From Natrialba magadii ATCC 43099 (lineage in GTDB: Archaea; Halobacteriota; Halobacteria; Halobacteriales; Natrialbaceae), in the NCBI RefSeq assembly GCF_000025625.1, contig NC_013923.1:1-64000 (forward strand): a stretch of DNA of 64,000 nt, read 5' to 3'. Positions 59,106 to 64,000 of this stretch are shown here, in pieces. The position numbers and the translations under genes were made by a program. The notes beneath the pieces were generated by a model, which was not told where the DNA came from, made no database searches, and saw only the letters and a program-made list of their open reading frames with translations. The first letter of the stretch is position 1; each line of letters opens with the position of its first letter.

Positions 59106-60527
59106 TCAGTCCTCGGCTGGCTGCTCGTTGAGACTCCCCCGTTCTCGCATCATCGAGGTGCCCCGTTCGATCCACCGGCGGCGATAGAAGACGGCGCTGA
59201 GGTAACTGACTCGAAACGCGAAGTCGAGGACAACGGCGACATACGCCGCGACGACGCCATACCCGAGGACGACGCCGAACACGTAGGTGAACCCGAGCAG
59301 AAACACAAACGTCCCGATGACGCGGGAGACGAACGGAACGACCGTTTCGTTCCCCCCTCTCAGAGAGCCCGCGAGCGTGAGGTACGCTGCGATCAACAGC
59401 GCGGCGATCGCGTACGCCTGCGCGAAGCCGGTCGCGTAGCTGATCGTCTCCGGTTCTCGCGTGAACACGAGGACGAACTGCTCTGCAAAGAAGAACAACA
59501 GGCCACAGAGGCCACCGATGGTGAGCACACTCAGTGACGTTGCAGCGATCCCGTTGTAGTAGGCGTTGGATCCCTCGTTGCGCCCGAGCGACTGGCCTAC
59601 CATGATGTTCGCCGCGACGCCGTAGCCCCGCGCCAGCGGCGAGGCGACCTGCTGGTACATTCGTCGTCCGATGTGGTAGGCCGCGTTGACCTCCGTGCCG
59701 AACGCGAGCAGGATCGCGTTGAACGGGAACTCGGCGATCATCTCCGTGACGCCCTCGGCGATCCGCGGCCAGCTGATGAGTACCAACTGCTTCGTGATGA
59801 CGAGTTCGCGCGGGGCGACGAACTGAATCTCACTGAGTGGCGACCAGAGTATTGCGAGGAAGGTCAGCGCACCGAGCGTGTCGGCGATGGCGGTTGCGAC
59901 GGCAATCCCGATGACGGTCAGCTCCGGCAGTGGGCCGAGACCGAAGGCGAGGCTGACGGTGAGGACGATGTTCAGTGCGTTGACGGCGCCGTTGACGTAC
60001 ATTGGCGTCTTGGTGTCGCCGGTCCCCTGGATCGACCGGGCGGCGATGAAGTTGGTGTGAATCGCCGGGGCCGAGATCATGATAATCATGAGGTAGGTGC
60101 TCCCGTAGCTGATCACGGCTTCCATCGCGCTTTCCTCGGTGAGCGCCCCGAGCACGGCGATTGCGTACTCGTTGAACAAGAGTCCGAACAGAATGAACGG
60201 GATCCCGCCGAGGAGACCGATCAGCACTGCCTGCGAGACCGCCTGATCTCGGTTCGTCGTCGCATCCGCGCTCGTGTCTTGACTCGAGAGGGCGATCGCA
60301 CCATCGCCGATCCCGATCCCGAATCGAAGAGGAAATCGCGCGTAGATATCCGCGAGTCCGACGGCTGCGACCGCGGCGGGGGAGAAAAAGCCCGCGACGA
60401 TCAGGTCCGTCGTCCGCATCAGCGTCCGCAGCACCTGTTCGGCCATCACCGGCCACGAGAGGCTAAACACGCGCCGCCAGACGCGCCAGAATCGGCGTTC
60501 AGCCAGCGATAGCAGAACGATAAACAC
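59106..60527 (-). CDS. MATE-family multidrug/cation exporter
   Basis: The 473-residue protein has twelve membrane segments. The MATE hallmarks are the N-terminal SLSWPVMAEQVLRTLMRTTD and the mid-protein ISWPRIAEGVTEMIAEFPFN, one for each half, and the GTGDTKTPMYVNGAVNALNI loop. MATE proteins export organic cations or drugs in exchange for Na+ or H+. It ends with a short basic/acidic tail. It is not linked to a regulator on this side. Confidence 0.93.
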   Translation of the reverse strand: MFIVLLSLAERRFWRVWRRVFSLSWPVMAEQVLRTLMRTTDLIVAGFFSPAAVAAVGLADIYARFPLRFGIGIGDGAIALSSQDTSADATTNRDQAVSQAVLIGLLGGIPFILFGLLFNEYAIAVLGALTEESAMEAVISYGSTYLMIIMISAPAIHTNFIAARSIQGTGDTKTPMYVNGAVNALNIVLTVSLAFGLGPLPELTVIGIAVATAIADTLGALTFLAILWSPLSEIQFVAPRELVITKQLVLISWPRIAEGVTEMIAEFPFNAILLAFGTEVNAAYHIGRRMYQQVASPLARGYGVAANIMVGQSLGRNEGSNAYYNGIAATSLSVLTIGGLCGLLFFFAEQFVLVFTREPETISYATGFAQAYAIAALLIAAYLTLAGSLRGGNETVVPFVSRVIGTFVFLLGFTYVFGVVLGYGVVAAYVAVVLDFAFRVSYLSAVFYRRRWIERGTSMMRERGSLNEQPAED

Positions 60528-60747
60528 AGATCCACTTCCAACCTCCAGGGATTAAATATTGAGTTGTCGGAAAAGTGACCCGGATCACGTGGATTTCGGG
60601 TGCAGGTACGCTCAGGACCTCGAATAGTGGGTGGAGATCGGACTGATTTGGTCGCTGTCGTTGCGACCTGTCTCACTCCGACCCGATACTGGTCACCACG
60701 ACACCGACCGCTGTCTCTCGGTCATCGACCATCAGTGACTACCGCTC

Positions 60748-62174
60748 CTACTCGCTGTCGTACGGCCACCGGCCGCCAATCTTCAGTTCCTGCACGTAGC
60801 CCTCGTCGATCATCGCTTTCGTTTCGTCTCGAGTACGCTGTGGGAACTCGCGGTCATTCTCTGCGGCGGTAACGACCGCTGCGGCGGTAAGCACCGACAG
60901 CTCTCGGAGGTCGCGGACGTCTATAGTAACAACTGCAACTAGTTACACACTGCTCGCCGAGCAGGTTGGCGATCAGGTGTGCAGTGACTTGCAGTGGCTA
61001 CTATAGCTTATCCAGCGTGTCGGCGTGCGTGTGTCCCCAGCCGCGGCCGTTCGAATCGGATGTTGAGGATGTCATCGACGCCGGCACGCCCTCCTGGACG
61101 AACGCCCACTGGTCGCCGTGCGGACTGATGGTGTCGCTCGTCGATAGCGGCACGTCGAACTCGTCTGCGATTTCCTCGAACAGGGCTTCCAGCGCGTTGA
61201 ACTCGTTGGCGTTGACCCGGAGGTTCCGGGAGTTTCCAGCGCCGTCGATGTTAATGACGCACTTGACGGTCGAGAGGTCGTGTGTCGCTGCAGAGTGGTA
61301 GGCGCCCTGTAGTCCGATCTCTTCCGAACCAAACGGTCCGAATCGGACGCGGGTCTCGAGTTCGTCTTCGACCTGCGTGAGCAATCGCGCAATCTCACAG
61401 ACCAGGGCAGTTCCTGCGCCGTTGTCGTTGGCACCCTCCGAGATGTCGTGGGCGTCGACGTGTGAGGTAACCATCACAACCTCGTCGGTGTCCGGCCCGG
61501 CCTCGCCGACGACGTTCACCGAGTCAGTTTGTTCGTTTCGGGCCTCGACGTCGAGTTCGACGTGCAGCGATTTCGCCGTTGCATGGCGCAACAGCCGCTG
61601 GCCGACTTCTTTCGAGACGCCGACGGCAGGTATGGGTCCAGGGCGGTTGTCGTAGCCGATTTCACCGGTTGCCGGCAAACAGCCTTCGACGTGGTTGCGG
61701 AAGACGAAGCCGACTGCACCGCCGTCGACCGCGCTGACGTATTTCTCCATCCGGTGGAGCCTGCGGCCGTAATCGCTTGGCGTCTCGCTCGAGGCCATTG
61801 CGACCTTCCCTTCGAGGTCGGCGTCCTCGAAGTCTTCCGGACGCCCGTAGCCGACGTCGACGAGTTCGGCCTCGACAGTATCGCTCGGCGTTCCCGGAAG
61901 CCCGAGTACCTGATAGTCGGCCTCGAACGTGTCCTCGTGTGCGCCGCTCGTCGACAGCGTGGCGGGGCCGCGCCACCAGCCATCGATCGGGAACTCGTCC
62001 AGGTGGACGTTGCGAAGGCCGATCGTTTCGAAGGCGTCACGGACGTTCTGCACCGTCCCGTTCGCCCTGCTGTCCGGCCATTCGGTTTCCGATGTCGACC
62101 AGATCCTCCAGCACGTCCCGGTGGAAGGTGCTCGTGTACGCGTCGCCGACGACCTCGTTCGGGAGTTTTGTCAT
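60748..62174 (-). pseudogene. M28-family zinc peptidase broken by a frameshift and a hairpin-element insertion
   Basis: The gene starts at the ATG 62174 (MTKLPNEVVGDAYTSTFHRD) and reads to about 62054, where a net +1 shift moves it to the frame of QNVRDAFETIGLRNVHLDEF. The middle (62053-61004) has the M28 zinc motifs VTSHVDAHDISEGANDNGAG, GSEEIGLQG and INIDGAG. At DKL the frame meets TAG inside hairpin element copy 5. After the element (60923-60748) the protein resumes as DVRDLRELSVLTAAAVVTAA and ends GRWPYDSE. Without the element and with the shift corrected, the gene would code for about 448 residues. M28 enzymes trim peptides; this copy should be inactive or truncated. Confidence 0.92.
60924..61003 (-). 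mobile_element. 80-base TA-inserted hairpin element (MITE), copy 5
   Basis: This inverted copy is flanked by TA at 60922-60923 and 61004-61005. It lies inside the M28 gene: removing the element and one TA joins GAT AAG CTA to GAC GTC CGC in frame. This proves the 80-base length and TA duplication. Confidence 0.95.
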
Positions 62175-62399
62175 GAATGGGTGGCCGTGGGGCTGTCAAA
62201 AGAAGCTGTGGAATGCGGAACTCTCACATGGATGTCGGTTCGGGCCAGTGTACTGAAGCTGTGCTAGCCGAACTGGCTATTCTGCTCTCTCTATACTGAC
62301 AGGAGAACGGATTTGTACGCGTCAACTCGTGTGTAGTCGACTTCTGACTGGCTACTCGTCTGTCGTCGTCTGCACAGCCGTTGCAATCGTCCGGCTTCC

Positions 62400-62440
62400 T
62401 AATACTTTTGACTGACTGGTTAGTAAGCACTCGTACTCGA
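62400..62440 (+). promoter_or_regulatory. promoter region with a TetR-like operator before the tetR-MATE pair
   Basis: TAATACTTTTGACTGACTGGTTAGTAAGCA lies in 62400-62429 as a TATA-like part plus TGACTGACTGGTTAGTAA, an imperfect inverted repeat (TGACTGAC and GTTAGTAA halves). Sites with ACTGACTGGT cores are typical of TetR regulators in front of exporters. Confidence 0.45.
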
Positions 62441-62755
62441 ATGGACGATTCGGAACGAGCACTTCTTGAAGCGACCTATCGCGCTCTCTGCGAATACGGC
62501 TACGTGGACCTGACGATGCAAGGGATTGTGGACGAACCGGCGCTGCGCAAGACGATCGTTGACGGTGTCGATGTGGGTGAGTTCGACGATCACGCCAATC
62601 CCGATCTGACAGTCGACCTCTCGACGACGGCGAGTAAGGGTGCCCACACACGGCAGGTTGCTGGTTCTCATCAGATTGGCTGCACTTGCGGGGCTGCATG
62701 CACGTTCGTCGTCACTTCCCTTGTCGGCGAGAACGCATCAGAGGTGACCACCTGA
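62441..62755 (+). pseudogene. TetR-family regulator with an internal deletion
   Basis: The 104-residue frame starts like a TetR DNA-binding domain (MDDSERALLEATYRALCEYG, YVDLTMQGIVDE) but breaks off before the recognition helix. It continues with sequence matching the C-terminal part of the same family (TIVDGVDVGEFDDHANPDLT, then GAHTRQVAG), followed by an odd tail. About 90-100 residues, including the rest of the helix-turn-helix, are missing. It overlaps the MATE start by one base, so it was the local repressor and is now probably non-functional. Confidence 0.75.
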
Positions 62756-64000
62756 TGGGGATCAGGGAGTCTGTCGACTCGCTGTTTAAGGGTCCTGAGT
62801 CGCTAGATCTCACGTCAGGTGGTATCAGCTGGCCGCTATTTTACCTCTCGCTGCCGATCATTATCCAGAATCTCTTTCAGGTGTTGTACAACCTGGCCGA
62901 TACCTTTTGGCTTGGCCGCCACAGCACCGAGGCGCTGTCTGCGATTACGTTTGCATTCCCGATCGTTTTCCTGATGATTTCTCTTGCCCTGGGCGTCTCT
63001 GTTGCGGGGAGCGTCCTCGTCGCCCAGCATACTGGGGCTGGCAACGAGAAGCGTGCCGCATACGCCGCCTCGCAGACGATGGCTTACGCGTTCATCATCT
63101 CTATTGTGCTGGGCGTTCTGGGGTACGCCTTCGTCGACGACATCACTGTACTCCTCGGCGTGAACGAAACTGTCGCGCCGCTGGTCGTCGAATACATGCG
63201 CATCTACGCTATCGGCCTGTTCGCCGTCTTTGGCTTCGCGGTCTTTATGGCGCTCATGCGCGGCTACGGCGATACGGTGACGCCGATGTACGTTATGGCC
63301 GGATCGGTGGTTCTTAACATCGTCATCGACCCGATCCTTATCTTCGGTTTCGACGCGAATCCGTTGTTCGGCTTTCTCGGCCTCGGTGGACTGGAAGCTG
63401 CGGCACTCGACGCAACAGGGTACACCGGCTGGGGGATCGGCGGTGCCGCGGTGGCAACGGTGTTCTCGCGGGCAGTCGCGCTGGTGATCGGGCTCGCCAT
63501 CCTGTTCCGTGGCAATCACGGCGTACAGATTCGCCTCTCGGAGATGGTTCCGGACCTCGAGTTCGGCCGAACCATCCTCGACATTGGACTACCGGCCTCC
63601 GTCGAGGGGGCAGCCCGATCGCTCTCTATCACTGCACTTCTCGTCGTCGTCGCGACCTTCCCGAACGCAGTCAGCGGGGCGTATGGCATCGGGACGCGAA
63701 TCTTTTCGGTGATCTTCTTGCCGGCACTCGCCGTCTCGCAGGGGATCGAGACGATGACCGGCCAGAATATTGGGGCCGAAGAACTCGATCGCGCCGCCGA
63801 GACAAATCACTTCGGTGCACGTGCCATGCTGGTGCTCCTCACGGTGGGCGGCGGACTCATTATGCTCGCCGCGAGACCGATCGCCGGCATCTTTTCACCC
63901 GACCCGGCAGTCGTCGACCACACCACGACCTTCCTCCGTGTGACTGGGCTTTCCTTCGGATTCATCGGCGTCATGCGGGCCTACACCGGTGGTTTCCGCG
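62755..64000 (+). CDS. MATE-family exporter, cut by the window end
   Basis: The frame from the ATG at 62755 (MGIRESVDSLFKGPESLDLT) is open to the last base, giving 415 residues so far. It shows ISWPLFYLSLPIIIQNLFQV, YNLADTFWLGRHSTEALSAI, RGYGDTVTPMYVMAGSVVLN and a second-half signature DIGLPASVEGAARSLSITAL, all typical of MATE exporters; the end would lie 20-60 residues beyond the window. With its TetR repressor broken, it may be expressed constantly (inference). Confidence 0.92.
   Translation, partial: MGIRESVDSLFKGPESLDLTSGGISWPLFYLSLPIIIQNLFQVLYNLADTFWLGRHSTEALSAITFAFPIVFLMISLALGVSVAGSVLVAQHTGAGNEKRAAYAASQTMAYAFIISIVLGVLGYAFVDDITVLLGVNETVAPLVVEYMRIYAIGLFAVFGFAVFMALMRGYGDTVTPMYVMAGSVVLNIVIDPILIFGFDANPLFGFLGLGGLEAAALDATGYTGWGIGGAAVATVFSRAVALVIGLAILFRGNHGVQIRLSEMVPDLEFGRTILDIGLPASVEGAARSLSITALLVVVATFPNAVSGAYGIGTRIFSVIFLPALAVSQGIETMTGQNIGAEELDRAAETNHFGARAMLVLLTVGGGLIMLAARPIAGIFSPDPAVVDHTTTFLRVTGLSFGFIGVMRAYTGGFR

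Noticed and set aside
1-64000. CRISPR array
   Set aside because: All tandem arrays here have directly adjoining units or unit-sized spacing without unique spacers, and no cas gene is present.
1-64000. tRNA or rRNA genes
   Set aside because: I searched by eye for T-loop patterns such as GGTTCRAATCC and for conserved rRNA words and found none in a cloverleaf context.

Overview
The window comes from a halophilic archaeon of the class Halobacteria, probably Natrialbales-like. The evidence is acidic Asp/Glu-rich proteins throughout, high GC in most genes, TATA boxes about 25-30 bases before start codons (leaderless transcripts), Tat-type lipoprotein signals, and haloarchaeal families such as Orc1/Cdc6, UspA stacks, an Htr-like transducer and small CxxC zinc proteins. 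I see no rRNA, tRNA or CRISPR array.

Layout. 0-2.5 kb: a replication origin, with an Orc1/Cdc6 gene flanked by eight copies of a 19-base origin recognition box. 2.5-6.9 kb: stress and housekeeping genes (Hsp20-like, PadR, UspA, formyltransferase-like, phosphoribosyltransferase). 6.9-13 kb: an accessory stretch with tandem repeats, a miniature TnpB-like RuvC protein next to a coiled-coil/winged-helix protein, a winged-helix repressor with palindromic operators, and an AT-rich DUF4145 gene. 13-26.6 kb: UspA, a His-tailed flavin disulfide reductase, rhodanese-metallo-beta-lactamase plus regulator, Tat subtilase, MFS, pirin, Htr-like transducer, and VKOR/thioredoxin/thioredoxin reductase. 26.6-27.3 kb: a 600-base pyrimidine-rich tandem repeat. 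27.4-30.2 kb: UspA, a VOC protein, a deaminase and an M42 peptidase.

The most striking part is 30.3-48.8 kb. It holds a Dpp/Opp-type peptide importer (two substrate-binding proteins, two permeases, two ATPases), then an S13-type D-Ala-D-Ala peptidase, a regulator, a diaminopimelate-decarboxylase-like enzyme, an NlpC/P60 peptidase, an L-Ala-D/L-Glu-type epimerase, a serine hydrolase and an N-acyl-D-amino-acid deacylase. Several genes overlap by 1-11 bases. The enzymes carry no signal peptides. Together they match, step by step, what is needed to import and dismantle bacterial murein peptides, like the Bacillus subtilis dpp-ykf locus, although archaea make no murein.

48.9-64 kb: S9 peptidase, IclR regulator, small haloarchaeal proteins, glutamate dehydrogenase, a TrkA potassium-channel regulator with its own winged-helix neighbour, two MATE exporters, a broken M28 peptidase and a broken TetR gene. 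Genome plasticity is visible throughout. Five intact copies and one relic of an 80-base hairpin element lie at TA sites; one lies inside the stop codon of the VOC gene and one interrupts the M28 gene. The dppA gene is duplicated in tandem with a recognisable recombination scar. Asp/Thr-coding simple repeats occur both between and inside genes.
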